Shown here: one piece after another, positions 35,201 through 43,680 of the stretch
Numbering within the stretch: the first letter of the stretch is position 1
Layout: the number at the start of each line of letters is the position of its first letter
Origin: Gemmataceae bacterium
Lineage (GTDB): Bacteria; Planctomycetota; Planctomycetia; Gemmatales; Gemmataceae
Reading direction: 5' to 3'
DNA length: 53,944 nt
NCBI GenBank assembly: GCA_019748295.1
Contig: JAIEPT010000057.1
Coordinates: 1-53,944 of the forward strand
Program-made: the position numbers and the translations under genes
Notes under the pieces: generated by a model
Told to the model about the DNA's origin: nothing
Database searches by the model: none
The model's input: only the letters and a program-made list of their open reading frames with translations

Positions 35201-36899
35201 GGCATGACTGCGGCGTCGGGTTCAGCAGATTGAACTCGCGGCCGATGGTCGTGTCCATCGACATGATGATCTCTTCGCGGATCGCATCGACCGGCGGATT
35301 CGTCACCTGGGCGAAGAGCTGCTTGAAGTAGTTGTAAAGGAGCTGCGGCTTGTCCGAGAGGACCGCCAACGCGGCATCGTTTCCCATCGAGCCGATCGCT
35401 TCGCCGCCGTCGTTCGCCATCGGGGCGATGAGCGTGCGGACGTCTTCAACCGTGTAGCCGAAAGCCTGCTGCCGCTTCAGGACCGTATCGTGATCGGTCG
35501 GCTTTTCGGTCGTGCCGTCGGGAATATCCTCGAGGCGGACGATGTTCTCCTTCAGCCACTTCGCATACGGCTTTTCCGAAGCGATCTTCTGCTTCATCTC
35601 GTCGTCGGCGATGATTCGGCATTCTTCGAGATCGACCAGGAACATGCGGCCCGGCTGCAAACGGCCCTTGAGCAGCACGTTTTCCGGCTCGATGTCGAGC
35701 ACGCCTACTTCGGACGCCATGATGACGAGGTCGTCCTTGGTGACGTAGTAGCGCGAAGGGCGCAGGCCGTTGCGGTCGAGAATGGCGCCGATGCGCATGC
35801 CGTCGGTGAACGCGATCGATGCGGGGCCGTCCCACGGCTCCATGAGGCAGGAGTGGTATTCGTAGAACGCCCTCTTCTGCGGGCTCATCATCTCGTCGCC
35901 GGACCAGGGCTCCGGGATCATCATCATGACCGCGTGCGGCAGCGATCGGCCCGAAAGGACGAGCATTTCGAGCACGTTGTCGAACATGCCGGAATCGCTG
36001 CCGTTTTGATCGATGACGGGGCGGATCTTCTCGATGTCGTCGCCGAAGAGTTCGGAGGCGAGCATGCTTTCGCGGGCGTGCATCCAGTTGATGTTGCCGC
36101 GCAGCGTGTTGATTTCGCCGTTGTGGGCGATGAAGCGATACGGGTGGGCGCGGGTCCAGTTGGGAAACGTGTTCGTGCTGAAACGCGAATGGACCAAGGC
36201 GAGAGCGGATTTCAACTCAGGATCGGCGAGGTCCGGGTAATACGGCTTCACCTGATCCGCATTGAGCATGCCCTTGTAGACCATCGTCCGCGACGACAGG
36301 CTCGAGACGTAGAACATCTCGCGCTGCGGCAGATTGGTGTGCCGTACCGCGTTTTCCGCCATCTTGCGGATGACGTAGAGCTTGCGGTCGAAGGCGAGCG
36401 GATCGTCGGTCCGATCAGCAGGACAGACCGACTGCTTGCCGACGAACAGCATGCGCATGACCGGTTCGCCACGCTTGGCGGTGTCGCCGATCATCGAGTT
36501 GTTGGTCGGCACCGTGCGCCAACCCAGGACGGCCTGTCCTTCGTCGCGCACGACCTTCTCGAAAATCTGCTCGACGCGAGCACGATCCGTCGCGTCGCTC
36601 GGCAGAAACACCATGGCAACGCCGTAGTCGCCGCGCGCGGGAAGCTTGATGCGCAGCTTGGCGGTTTCGCGAACGAGGAAATCATGCGGCATCTGAATGA
36701 GGATGCCGGCGCCGTCCCCCGTGTTGGCTTCGCAGCCGCAGGCGCCGCGGTGTTCCAGATTGTGGAGGATGCGCAGGGCTTTTTCGACGATGTCGTGGGC
36801 GGGGCGGTTCTTCATGTCGGCGACGAAGCCGACGCCGCATGCATCGTGCTCATAGAAGGGATCGTAAAGTCCCTGCTTGCCGGGTTGGATGGGGTTCAT
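32277..36899 (-). CDS. gltB: Glutamate synthase large (alpha) subunit
   Basis: 1540 residues from the ATG at 36899, with aggagg upstream. Propeptide of 20 residues, then nucleophile Cys21 in [10 protein letters not shown] for glutamine amidohydrolysis. Central domain and FMN-binding synthase domain: [39 protein letters not shown]. The [3Fe-4S] cluster motif is [17 protein letters not shown]. The C-terminal GXGXG beta-helix domain contains GGDFS-like Gly repeats ([24 protein letters not shown]). Transfers glutamine amide N to 2-oxoglutarate with GltD. Its start overlaps the lysR stop by ATGA, so translation is probably coupled. Confidence 0.97.
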   Translation of the reverse strand: MNPIQPGKQGLYDPFYEHDACGVGFVADMKNRPAHDIVEKALRILHNLEHRGACGCEANTGDGAGILIQMPHDFLVRETAKLRIKLPARGDYGVAMVFLPSDATDRARVEQIFEKVVRDEGQAVLGWRTVPTNNSMIGDTAKRGEPVMRMLFVGKQSVCPADRTDDPLAFDRKLYVIRKMAENAVRHTNLPQREMFYVSSLSSRTMVYKGMLNADQVKPYYPDLADPELKSALALVHSRFSTNTFPNWTRAHPYRFIAHNGEINTLRGNINWMHARESMLASELFGDDIEKIRPVIDQNGSDSGMFDNVLEMLVLSGRSLPHAVMMMIPEPWSGDEMMSPQKRAFYEYHSCLMEPWDGPASIAFTDGMRIGAILDRNGLRPSRYYVTKDDLVIMASEVGVLDIEPENVLLKGRLQPGRMFLVDLEECRIIADDEMKQKIASEKPYAKWLKENIVRLEDIPDGTTEKPTDHDTVLKRQQAFGYTVEDVRTLIAPMANDGGEAIGSMGNDAALAVLSDKPQLLYNYFKQLFAQVTNPPVDAIREEIIMSMDTTIGREFNLLNPTPQSCRQIKLKSPVLTNDELDKLREIENTTRGKYKSIVIPILYNPKEGAMGLERAMTAICRQAAAAVLTGIEYVILSDRAVDKDHAPIPALMAVAGVHHHLIREGTRTQVSLVLESGEPREVHHYALLVGYGCGAINPYLAFETMEDMVRQGFLPKVDAKKAIKNYIKAVGKGIMKVMSKMGISTVQSYCGAQIFEAIGLHPDVVDKYFTWTPSRVGGIGMDVIAEEVRSRHEHAYTERPTNGKTLDIGGHYQYRREGEFHLFNPESVHKLQAAVRNGNYKTFKEYSKLIDDQSARLATLRGMMEFDLDKCTPIPIEEVESVESIMKRFKTGAMSYGSISSESHETLAIAMNRIGGKSNTGEGGEDPARRIPLPNGDSKNSAIKQVASGRFGVTSEYLVSAQEIQIKMAQGAKPGEGGQLPGSKVYPWIAKVRLSTPGVGLISPPPHHDIYSIEDLAELIHDLKNANRHARISVKLVAEIGVGTVAAGVSKAHSDVVLISGHDGGTGASPLTSIKHAGGPWELGLAETQQVLVMNNLRSRIVVEVDGQLKTGRDVIIGALLGAEEFGFATAPLVAVGCIMMRVCHLNTCPVGVATQDPRLRAKFAGKPEHVVNFMQFIAQEVRETMALLGFRTIEEMVGRSDLLRMNKAINHYKALGLDFSSIFYQPPVGADVGRYHTDTQDHGLEKSLDMTTLLGLCKPAIERKEKVEATLPIRNGNRVVGAITGSEITRKYGSSGLPDDTIRLTFNGSAGQSFGAFVPRGMTLTLEGDANDYFGKGLSGGRLIIYPPKGSTFVAEENVIIGNVAFYGATSGEAYIRGMAGERFCVRNSGVNAVVESVGDHGCEYMTGGRVVILGPTGRNFAAGMSGGIAYVLDEQGDFSRKVNMEMVKLFKLEDQEEIEQLQAMIRRHADLTRSDRAWKVLALWEQMVPKFVKVYPNDFRRVYETQQRLKSEGMSDDEAAMAAFEENSHDVSRVGGK

Positions 36900-37894
36900 C
36901 TGCCGTTCCTCCTGGAGTTCCGGGCCTGACTCTCGCGAGCATGCCCGTTGCCGGCCGGCTCGGCCCGGCGAAAAGCTTCGTGATGCGGCCCCGTCGAGGC
37001 CCGCTGCGCGACGGCTTCTTCCGCCTGCAATAGTTCCAATAGCGCTCGTGCCGCGCCGCTCAACCAATGCCCCCGGCGATGCACAATCCCTAACGGCCGC
37101 ACGAAAACGACGTCCGTCAGCGGGCGAGCGACGAGCGTCCCTGCCCGCACCTCGCGCTGCAGCGTCGGCTCCGGGAGCAATGCGACGCCCGCATTGTTTG
37201 ACACCGCATCCTTGATGTTCTCGATGCTGTCCATCTCGCATTCGATCCGCACTCGCACTCGCTGTTCGCGGAGAAAACGATCCACCTTGCGGCGAATCGT
37301 CAGCGATCGATCGAAATGGACATACGCCTGACCATCGAGGTTCCGGGGGCGAACTTCCTCGAGCCGGGCAAGCGGATGCTGCGGGGCACAGGCGAGCACC
37401 ATCGGCTCCTCGCGCCAGGGCAGCACCGACAACATCGCATCCTTGCGCGGAAACGACACCAAACCCAAGTCCGCGGTTCCCTCATGCACTCGCTGATAGA
37501 CCTGATCGGGGTGCGCGTAATCCACATGCACATGAGCTCGCGGATGCACTTCCGCGAATCGCCGCGCGATCTGCCCGAGGTCGCCGAAGCCCACGGAATA
37601 AATAGCCGCGACGTTCACCGTGCCCGCGACGTCCAACTCCGCATGGCGAATCTGCGCTTCCAGCTCCTCATACTGCTGGAGCAGCGACTTGCAGCCTTCG
37701 TAAAAGGTCTGTCCCAAAGTCGTCAGTTGCAAAGGCCGCGTCGAGCGATCGACGAGCTTCGCTTCCATGTGTTTTTCAAGCTGGCTGACGATCTGGCTCG
37801 CGGCCGATTGCGTGATGTCGTTCGCGACCGCGGCCTGCGAAAAGCTGCGGTGGCGGGCGACGTCGCAGAACACTTTGAGCGAGCCTAGCTGCAT
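36896..37894 (-). CDS. LysR-family transcriptional regulator coupled to gltB
   Basis: 332 residues from the ATG at 37894. N-terminal winged HTH (1-60, [20 protein letters not shown] then [15 protein letters not shown]), linker helix, and a periplasmic-binding-like effector domain (~90-295: [34 protein letters not shown]). The last ~30 residues are Arg/His-rich and uncommon. Resembles GltC or CysB/Cbl-type regulators in length. Its stop codon lies inside the ATGA overlapping gltB, an unusual same-strand arrangement for a glt regulator (GltC is divergent). Likely senses 2-oxoglutarate/glutamate or a sulfur/nitrogen signal; effector is inference. Confidence 0.88.
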   Translation of the reverse strand: MQLGSLKVFCDVARHRSFSQAAVANDITQSAASQIVSQLEKHMEAKLVDRSTRPLQLTTLGQTFYEGCKSLLQQYEELEAQIRHAELDVAGTVNVAAIYSVGFGDLGQIARRFAEVHPRAHVHVDYAHPDQVYQRVHEGTADLGLVSFPRKDAMLSVLPWREEPMVLACAPQHPLARLEEVRPRNLDGQAYVHFDRSLTIRRKVDRFLREQRVRVRIECEMDSIENIKDAVSNNAGVALLPEPTLQREVRAGTLVARPLTDVVFVRPLGIVHRRGHWLSGAARALLELLQAEEAVAQRASTGPHHEAFRRAEPAGNGHARESQARNSRRNGR

Positions 37895-37901
37895 CCCGTT
37901 G

Positions 37902-37929
37902 ATTGTAGCATGCAAGAAACTAATGCCAA
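37902..37929 (-). promoter_or_regulatory. Promoter of the lysR-gltB operon, possibly leaderless
   Basis: Reading leftward: TTGGCA (complement of 37924-37929), 16-bp spacer, TACAAT (complement of 37902-37907). Predicted transcription start (~37895) is at the ATG at 37894, and no Shine-Dalgarno sequence lies before it. Confidence 0.5.
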
Positions 37930-38188
37930 GACGACACAGTATAAAATAATCTGATCTTGCTGCGGCGCGGGCGAACGTTGCGGGCGAGAGAGCCGCGTAG
38001 CGAAGGAAATGGCGAAAATCACGCCATTTCACGCCATGGGGCCAAGGTCACGCCGCAGGGGCGGAGCAGACGATTCGTCTTCGAACGCCGCGAATAGCAA
38101 GTCGCTTCGCAACAAGACACGTGTTTTGCGATCCGTTCCGTTGTGGGAAATGCGCTCGATCGTAGAATTGAAGCGTCGATCCGCCGAC

Positions 38189-38282
38189 TTCGAAACCGTC
38201 TGTGCAGGTTTCCGCTTGCGGCTTAGCGAGACCTGGGCTTGCTCCGAACGCTAAGCCGCAAGCGGAAGACAGAGGTTTCGAA
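38189..38282. repeat. Inverted repeat B3 in the lysR-tatC divergent gap
   Basis: Family B arms 38210-38228 and 38249-38267 (19 bp, ttccgcttgcggcttagcg). Outer pairing tcgaaacc...gtctgt with acag..aggtttcga extends the structure. The rest of the 37895-38317 gap shows no gene. Confidence 0.92.
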
Positions 38283-38317
38283 ACAAGTTCTAATCGGGCC
38301 ACGCTGCCCGCCTTGAG

Positions 38318-39514
38318 ATGACGATGGCAAAGTCGCTTCCCGCGCCCGCACATGATCCGGACGATCCGTTCAACGACACGAAAATGTCGTTCGGCGATCA
38401 CATCGAAGATCTCCGCGTCCATCTTCTGCGCGCGGTCTACGGCTTCCTCATCGCCATGATCTTCGGCCTCCTCATCGGAAAGCCGGTCCTTCAGTTCATC
38501 GCGGCGCCCGTCGAAGCGGAATTGCAGAACTATTACGAGCGGTTCTACGATCGCAAAGAACAAGAACTGCTGACGGACATGTCGCGTTCAAGGGTTCCCC
38601 CCATCTTGCTGGAACTGTGGGAAGAAGAAAAAGGGAGCAACGAGGAAGCCGAGCTGACGCGGAAACATCTCAACGAGATTCGCGCGAAGCTCGAGTTGCC
38701 GCCGATCCCGGAACCCGCACGCAACGACGAGGCACGCTTGCAGCGTCCGCTCATGGTGGGGCTGATGCGCTACCTCGACAAACTCGAGATGCGCGATTGG
38801 GTGGAGCCGGCTGTTCTGAACGAAATGAACTGGGCCCGGCGAAAGGTGATGATTTCCAACCCGCAGCCGTTCGTGCTCTCCGTGATGCGCGACTATCGCA
38901 AGCTGATCCCGCCCACGCTCAAGACGCTGAACGTCCAAGAAGCGTTCATGGCGTACTTCAAGGTGTCCATGGTCACGGGCCTCGTGATCGGCAGTCCCTG
39001 GATCTTCTATCAGATTTGGATGTTCATCGCCGCCGGCCTCTACCCGCATGAAAAGAAACTCGTGCACGTGTATCTGCCGGTCAGCTTGATGCTGTTCCTC
39101 ATCGGCGTGCTGGTCTGCGAGTTTCTCGTCTTGCCTCGCGCGATCGAGGCGCTCTTGTGGTTCAACGAATGGATCGGATTCGAGCCCGACCTGCGCTTCA
39201 GCGAATGGCTTGGCTTCGCGATCTTCATGCCCGTCGTGTTCGGCCTCGCGTTTCAAACGCCGCTCGCCATGTATTTCCTCTTCCGCATCGGCATCTTCGA
39301 TGCGGACTCGTATAGGGCAAAACGTCGCTGGGCGTGGTTCCTGATGGGAATCTTTTCAGCCGTCCTGACGCCCTCCACTGATGCCATGAGCATGCTCTTT
39401 TTGCTCGTCCCAATGTGCATCCTCTACGAGTTCGGCATCTGGCTGTGCCAGTTCCAGCCGAAGCCCACCTTCGAGGAACACGAAGAACCGCTCGACGAAC
39501 TCATCGGCGTCTGA
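38318..39514 (+). CDS. tatC: Sec-independent protein translocase TatC with a large inserted loop
   Basis: 398 residues, against ~250 for typical TatC. The N-terminal motif is FGDHIEDLRVHLLRA (~24-38) and TM1 ~38-58. Then come ~140 residues (60-200) of charged, helical sequence that TatC proteins usually lack, between TM1 and TM2. The core resumes with EAFMAYFKVSMVTGLVIGSPW and continues with FQTPLAMYFLFRIGIFDADSY and LTPSTDAMSMLFLLVPMC. It recognises twin-arginine signals, e.g. that of the DUF1501 protein at 43681. tatA/B are not nearby. The start could also be the ATG at 38324. Confidence 0.93.
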   Translation: MTMAKSLPAPAHDPDDPFNDTKMSFGDHIEDLRVHLLRAVYGFLIAMIFGLLIGKPVLQFIAAPVEAELQNYYERFYDRKEQELLTDMSRSRVPPILLELWEEEKGSNEEAELTRKHLNEIRAKLELPPIPEPARNDEARLQRPLMVGLMRYLDKLEMRDWVEPAVLNEMNWARRKVMISNPQPFVLSVMRDYRKLIPPTLKTLNVQEAFMAYFKVSMVTGLVIGSPWIFYQIWMFIAAGLYPHEKKLVHVYLPVSLMLFLIGVLVCEFLVLPRAIEALLWFNEWIGFEPDLRFSEWLGFAIFMPVVFGLAFQTPLAMYFLFRIGIFDADSYRAKRRWAWFLMGIFSAVLTPSTDAMSMLFLLVPMCILYEFGIWLCQFQPKPTFEEHEEPLDELIGV

Positions 39515-39518
39515 TGTC

Positions 39519-39618
39519 CTAGGTAGCCCTCTCGCTCCGCGAGAGGTAAGCGGATGAATGCCGCGTCGTCGCATGGTTCGCTGCCGCTTACCTCTCGCGG
39601 AGCGAGAGGGCTACCTAG
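39519..39618. repeat. Inverted repeat A3 (family A) between convergent genes
   Basis: Perfect 35-bp arms 39519-39553 and 39584-39618 (ctaggtagccctctcgctcc), loop of 30 nt. It begins 5 bp after the tatC stop and ends 16 bp before the convergent stop at 39635. Reverse-complemented, its loop resembles that of A1. Confidence 0.95.
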
Positions 39619-39634
39619 AAGAGGGCTGCGCAGC

Positions 39635-40696
39635 TCACGCCGTCACCGTCTCATGCACGAAGCGAAGCTTCTCGAGGACCGGCGAGGAAAGCACGAAGGG
39701 ATAGCCATCCTGCAAACCGAGCCCGCGGTTCAGATTGTTCAGCACATACGTCAACGCATGCCAACTCTCGATCATCGCTTCGAACGCGGTGGGTTCCCGG
39801 GCGATCACGTTCGGAACCGGCTTCAACGTCGGCTCCCCCGGACGCTTCGGGCGCAAAGTCAATCCGCAGGTCGTCGCGGTTTCGAGCGCATCCGTCATGT
39901 GCAGATAATGGGCCCACGTCTCCGCCCAGTCTTCCCACGGATGCATGCTGGCATACGCGGAGATGAATTGGCTCTGCCAATCGAGCGGTGGGCCTTCCTG
40001 GTAATGCCGAGCGAGCGACGCCGAATAATCTTCGCGGTCGTCGCCGAAGAGCTTGCGGAACTCCTCAATCCGGTCGCTGTCGCGGATCAGGCGATCCCAG
40101 TAGTAGTGTCCCACTTCATGCCGAAAATGGCCGAGCAGCGTGCGAAACGGCTCGTGCAGATCATGCTTTCGCTTCTCTCGCTCCGCATCGTCTGCTTCCG
40201 CGATGTTGAGCGTGATGACGCCATCCGCATGCCCCGTCAGCACCTTGGGTGCGGCTGAATCGGCGGGGTCGGCGAGAAACTCGAACGCCAGGCCTCGCTC
40301 CGGCTCGTCGATCTTGCTCTCGATGGGAAGCTTCAGGTTGAGCAAGCTGTAAATGAGCCGGCGTTTGGCGGTTTCGACCTTGTACCACGCGGCCTGCGCT
40401 CCAGCCGTCGCCAAATTGGGGATGACGCGCGTCAGCCGACATGAAAGGCAGTAGGGATCCTCCTGATCCGCGGGCATTGCCCAGTTGCACACCTGATGTT
40501 CGGAGTAATTGCGGCACAGACGATAGCGTTTGCCTTCCGCCCGCTTGAGCGGCGAACGCCAGGTCTCCCCGTCGAGATCCAGCGAACCCGTGACGCCAAG
40601 ATCCGGCAAATAGGCGAGTGCATGCTTGCAACTGACGCACTGGACGCTCTCGAAAAAGACGAGATGATCGCAATGGTCGCAGTGAAAGACTTTCAA
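39635..40696 (-). CDS. Zinc-ribbon metallopeptidase (DUF2248-like, HExxH)
   Basis: 353 residues if started at the TTG at 40696, with ggag upstream; no ATG gives a sensible N-terminus. A double zinc-ribbon is at residues ~5-25 (FHCDHCDHLVFF, VQCVSCKHA), with further CxxC-type cysteines at ~60-90 (YCLSCRL). The catalytic motif is HEVGH (His193, Glu194, His197) in GHFRHEVGHYYWDRL. The DWAETWAHYLHMTDAL segment supplies a probable third ligand. Family members are putative zinc-dependent peptidases of unknown substrate. Frame upstream of the TTG is noise. Confidence 0.85.
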   Translation of the reverse strand: MKVFHCDHCDHLVFFESVQCVSCKHALAYLPDLGVTGSLDLDGETWRSPLKRAEGKRYRLCRNYSEHQVCNWAMPADQEDPYCLSCRLTRVIPNLATAGAQAAWYKVETAKRRLIYSLLNLKLPIESKIDEPERGLAFEFLADPADSAAPKVLTGHADGVITLNIAEADDAEREKRKHDLHEPFRTLLGHFRHEVGHYYWDRLIRDSDRIEEFRKLFGDDREDYSASLARHYQEGPPLDWQSQFISAYASMHPWEDWAETWAHYLHMTDALETATTCGLTLRPKRPGEPTLKPVPNVIAREPTAFEAMIESWHALTYVLNNLNRGLGLQDGYPFVLSSPVLEKLRFVHETVTA

Positions 40697-40819
40697 GGCA
40701 GTTACTCCAGGATGAAGGGCGCACCGCCGACGGGAGCAAATGGTATTCCCGAAACGAAAGATGTCCAAAGGGAAGCGGCTTTCGGCCCTCCGTTTGCATC
40801 GCGTGAGGCGGAGGCCCTC

Positions 40820-41506
40820 ATGATCGGACTGCGTACCCTCGGCGTCGAATTCACCCGCCTCGCATGGCATGGCGTGCGGACGTTCGTCGTCACCTTCGTC
40901 GGCGTCTTCCTCTACGGTTGCGTCCTCGCCGCCCTGTCGTATTGGTTCCTCCAATCGGTCTCGCAATGGGCCGGGCTTGGCGCCTTGCTCGCCATCGTCG
41001 AAGGCATCGCGTTGGCTACGATTCTTGCCCGCCAGCGCGGCATGCTCGCCGCCATGACCGAGGGCCTTCGCCGCATGGGCATCGGGCGGGAAACGGTAAG
41101 CACGGTCTTCAAAGAAGCCGAAGGCGAACAGCCTGCGCTCGCCGTGCAGCAATCGCAACCCTCCGCATCGACCTCGCTCGTGCAGACCGCCGCTTTGCAG
41201 ATGGCGATCGGACGGCTATCGAGCCAGATGCGCGGCGGCACCTGGCTGCGTCGGCTTCTCTGGGCACGGGTGCTGGGATTGCTGGGAACGTGGATTCTGA
41301 GCCGCTCGCGACATGCCGAGGCACAGCGGAGCGGAGCCAGCTTGATGCAGTTGCGGCAAGAACTCGAATCAAGTGCCGACGAGATGCTGACCGGCATCAT
41401 CCGCCTGCGGGCCCAACTGTGGACCTGGGGCGCGATCGTTGGCTTTCCGATCGTCGTCGCGCTTCAGACATTCGCCATTTCAATGATGTCTGCCTGGCGT
41501 CTGTAG
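40820..41506 (+). CDS. Membrane protein of unknown family
   Basis: 228 residues from the ATG at 40820 (ggcggagg upstream). Two N-terminal TM helices (~18-42, TFVVTFVGVFLYGCVLAALS; and ~48-65) and a C-terminal helix (~200-222). The middle is an alpha-helical cytoplasmic stretch, ERMG/ETVSTVFKEAEGEQPAL, with Ala/Gln/Ser. I recognise no motif. Divergent neighbour of the metallopeptidase; ends exactly at repeat I. Confidence 0.65.
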   Translation: MIGLRTLGVEFTRLAWHGVRTFVVTFVGVFLYGCVLAALSYWFLQSVSQWAGLGALLAIVEGIALATILARQRGMLAAMTEGLRRMGIGRETVSTVFKEAEGEQPALAVQQSQPSASTSLVQTAALQMAIGRLSSQMRGGTWLRRLLWARVLGLLGTWILSRSRHAEAQRSGASLMQLRQELESSADEMLTGIIRLRAQLWTWGAIVGFPIVVALQTFAISMMSAWRL

Positions 41507-41603
41507 CACGCTGCGCAAGCAAGTGACGGCGACAGGTTCCCGCTGTTGGATTCATCCCCATTCCGGGAACCTGTCGCCGTCACTTGCTTGCGCAGCGTAC
41601 TAC
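41503..41603. repeat. Inverted repeat I filling a convergent gap exactly
   Basis: 40-nt near-perfect arms 41503-41542 and 41564-41603, start gtagcacgctgcgcaagc. The left arm includes the TAG of the membrane protein gene; the right arm ends where the convergent stop (41604-41606) begins. No U-tract. Confidence 0.96.
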
Positions 41604-42200
41604 CTAGCGTTCTTCCTCCGCCAACGCCCAGATCATCGGCCGGCCCACGCCTTCGCGGTACACCACGCGGCGCGGCATTTCCGGTTCGACGAAAGCCACA
41701 TCCCCCGACTCGGCCAGCGGCAGCGGATCGTGCGGGGCTTGCCATGCGACCTGGGCCAAATCTTCCGACTCCGCGTGGACGATCTCCACATCCGCCGGCC
41801 CCGCCGTCGCCCACGCCTCCATGGGACGCGAGCCGAAACGCGGAGCAATCAGAAACAGCATGACGACCGCCGCCAGCGACGCGATCGTCCCGAGGATCTT
41901 CGTCCCCGAATCCGCCGGTTTCGCCAGCGTCTTGTCCGCCTTGGCGATCGCATCGAAACAACGCGTCCAGTGCGCGTCGCTCGGTTCCGGCGGCGGCGAT
42001 TCCTCCACCCAACGCCGCAATCGCCGAAGCTCCGCCAGCTCCGTCTGAGCCTCCGGATGCTCGGCGATCCATGCTTCGAACTCGCGGCGAAGCGGCTGCA
42101 AATCCTCACGCCCCTCGAACTCGCCGTCGGCATACGCCGCCCGCAATTCAGGGGTCGGAGGCAACTTGAACTGGTTCGGTTCCATCATCGTCTTGTCCAT
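41604..42200 (-). CDS. Single-TM anti-sigma factor partnered with the ECF sigma factor
   Basis: 198 residues from the ATG at 42200. The N-terminal cytoplasmic region (EFEGREDLQPLRREFEAWIA, TELAELRRLRRWVEE) resembles planctomycete anti-sigma proteins without the zinc HxxxCxxC motif. One TM helix at ~115-135 (ILGTIASLAAVVMLFLIAP). The exported tail is short and ends MIWALAEEER. Its start overlaps the sigma gene by 16 bp, so the two are coupled. It presumably holds the sigma factor at the membrane until a signal acts. Confidence 0.8.
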   Translation of the reverse strand: MDKTMMEPNQFKLPPTPELRAAYADGEFEGREDLQPLRREFEAWIAEHPEAQTELAELRRLRRWVEESPPPEPSDAHWTRCFDAIAKADKTLAKPADSGTKILGTIASLAAVVMLFLIAPRFGSRPMEAWATAGPADVEIVHAESEDLAQVAWQAPHDPLPLAESGDVAFVEPEMPRRVVYREGVGRPMIWALAEEER

Positions 42201-42763
42201 GAGGCCAAGATCGCTCGCAGCTTTTGGCGAGCGTAAAACAGCCGACTCATTACCGTCCCGATCGAAATCCCCAGCGAATCGGCCACCTCGCGATAGCTCA
42301 GCTCCGCATCGACATGCAGCACGAACGTCTGCCGTTGCGCCGGCGGCAGGCCGTCGAGCGCCTGCTGCAACTCGCGCCGCAGATCCTCGCGCTGCATTTC
42401 CCGATCCGGCTCCACCCACACGCTCGGCTCCATCTCCTCGCGCCGGCGCTGGCCCAGGGCATCCATGCTCATCGTCTCGCGACGGCCTCGTTGGCGACCC
42501 AAATCAAGAGCCGCATTGCTGACGACGCGCAGGAGCCATGTCTTAAACGAACTACGCCCCTCGAAAGTCGGAAGATGCGTGAGCGCTTTGACGAACGCCT
42601 CCTGCACTGCATCCAGGGCGTCCTGCTCATGGCCCAAAAGCCGATAGGCCACGCGATAGGCCAGAGAGCGATGACGGACGAACAATTCCTCGAGCGAGTC
42701 GCGTTCACCCGCACTGGCGCGCTGAAGAAGCTCGGCGTCCGGAATGGCGAGGACAGCAGTCAT
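42185..42763 (-). CDS. ECF-type RNA polymerase sigma factor
   Basis: 192 residues from the ATG at 42763. Region 2: FVRHRSLAYRVAYRLLGHEQ then DALDAVQEAFVKAL, and SSFKTWLLRVVSNAALD. Region 4: LPPAQRQTFVLHVDAELSY then REVADSLGISIGTVMSRLFY, the HTH that reads the -35 element. A linker of ~30 charged residues separates them. Codes for the sigma partner of the overlapping membrane anti-sigma. The regulon is unknown. Confidence 0.92.
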   Translation of the reverse strand: MTAVLAIPDAELLQRASAGERDSLEELFVRHRSLAYRVAYRLLGHEQDALDAVQEAFVKALTHLPTFEGRSSFKTWLLRVVSNAALDLGRQRGRRETMSMDALGQRRREEMEPSVWVEPDREMQREDLRRELQQALDGLPPAQRQTFVLHVDAELSYREVADSLGISIGTVMSRLFYARQKLRAILASWTRR

Positions 42764-42945
42764 GGGAGGAATGCCTTGCACCAAGGCGACGGCGGGGCGA
42801 AGCTCGGTTCCTGATCCTGTCCTAGACGAATCGAGCCGTCGGCCAATTCGAGGCAGGATCTGCTTCACCCCAAAAACGCCCGCGCAACGCGAAATTGCGC
42901 ACGACATCAACGACTCGATGGGAATTCCATTTCGCCTCCGGGTGC

Positions 42946-43200
42946 TCGTGAAAAAAAAACCTTTTGCAACAAACGGTTACGTCGAAATCCGGTTCCATTA
43001 GGCTCCCCCGGCCCCCTTCGCGGCGTCTGCATCGTGCCCAATTTCGCGGGGCGCGCATCGCCGTGATATGTCGGCTGGTTCAGAGAAAAATCGTTCTCCG
43101 CTGTTGCGGTGAACGGAAAGACAGTCCGGCTGCCTCCTTTCGATGGTCTGGTGACGGCGATTCCAAGACCTTGATGGTCTTGGAAATCACCGTCGTTGGC
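42946..43200. other. Gene-free gap with A-run and imperfect 18-bp hairpin
   Basis: The 42764-43680 gap has no supportable ORF. It contains an A9 run (42951-42959), and a hairpin pairing 43153-43170 with 43176-43194 (gacggcgattccaagacc) around loop ttgat, without a U-tail. Repeat block N follows. Confidence 0.6.
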
Positions 43201-43333
43201 GTGAGCCAACCTTCCATTATCCATGTGTGCGGCGACGCATGCTAGCTTAGCGTAGGCGAAAGCAGCCTCCGATATTTGCCGTAGTTCCTTCGGTCCGGAC
43301 GGGTGCGCCGTCGCGGAGAGTTCATTCCTAACC

Positions 43334-43594
43334 CGAGCCCCGTTCATGGGGCTTTCGCGAAGCGTCTAGGCCCGCCGTTGACGGCGGGTTAGCTTCGGAC
43401 AAAATGAGTCCCTGCGAGCCCCATTTCATGGGGCTTCTCGCCGTTCGGCTTCAGCCGTGGACGCTGCAAAACGGCTAAAGCCAAACCGCGCGAAGCCCCG
43501 TCAACGGGGCTCAGACTGAATGAAGCGGCACCCCGGTTACCCGCCGTCAACGGCGGGCCTAAACGCTGCGCGAAAGCCCCATGAATGGGGCTCG
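43334..43594. repeat. Repeat block N: nested GCCCC/GCCCGCC palindromes
   Basis: Outer arms 43334-43391 and 43537-43594 (58 nt, near mirror) each contain agccccnttcatggggct and cccgccgttgacggcggg. Further copies of the small palindrome lie inside at 43419-43440 and 43492-43512. No CRISPR-like spacing. Confidence 0.9.
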
Positions 43595-43680
43595 GCCTGA
43601 CATTGATTCTGCCCAGGCAACAGGTATGGCCCGGCCTACTAGCGACGCCGCCCGATTGACTCTGCCTCAATTGCCTGAGA

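Noticed and set aside
32277-37241. gltB extended to 1654 residues
   Set aside because: The extra 114 N-terminal residues overlap lysR in another frame; the ATG at 36899 has a strong ribosome-binding site and gives the normal propeptide.
39635-41158. Metallopeptidase extended to 507 residues
   Set aside because: The extension is antisense to the membrane protein gene at 40820 and has no protein-like features; zinc ribbons begin right at the TTG at 40696.
42907-43347. A 146-residue minus-strand ORF
   Set aside because: It spans a hairpin and half of repeat N, shows no domain or ribosome-binding site.
43334-43594. CRISPR array
   Set aside because: Repeat units are palindromes in mirrored order with irregular spacing; no equal-length spacers and no cas genes.
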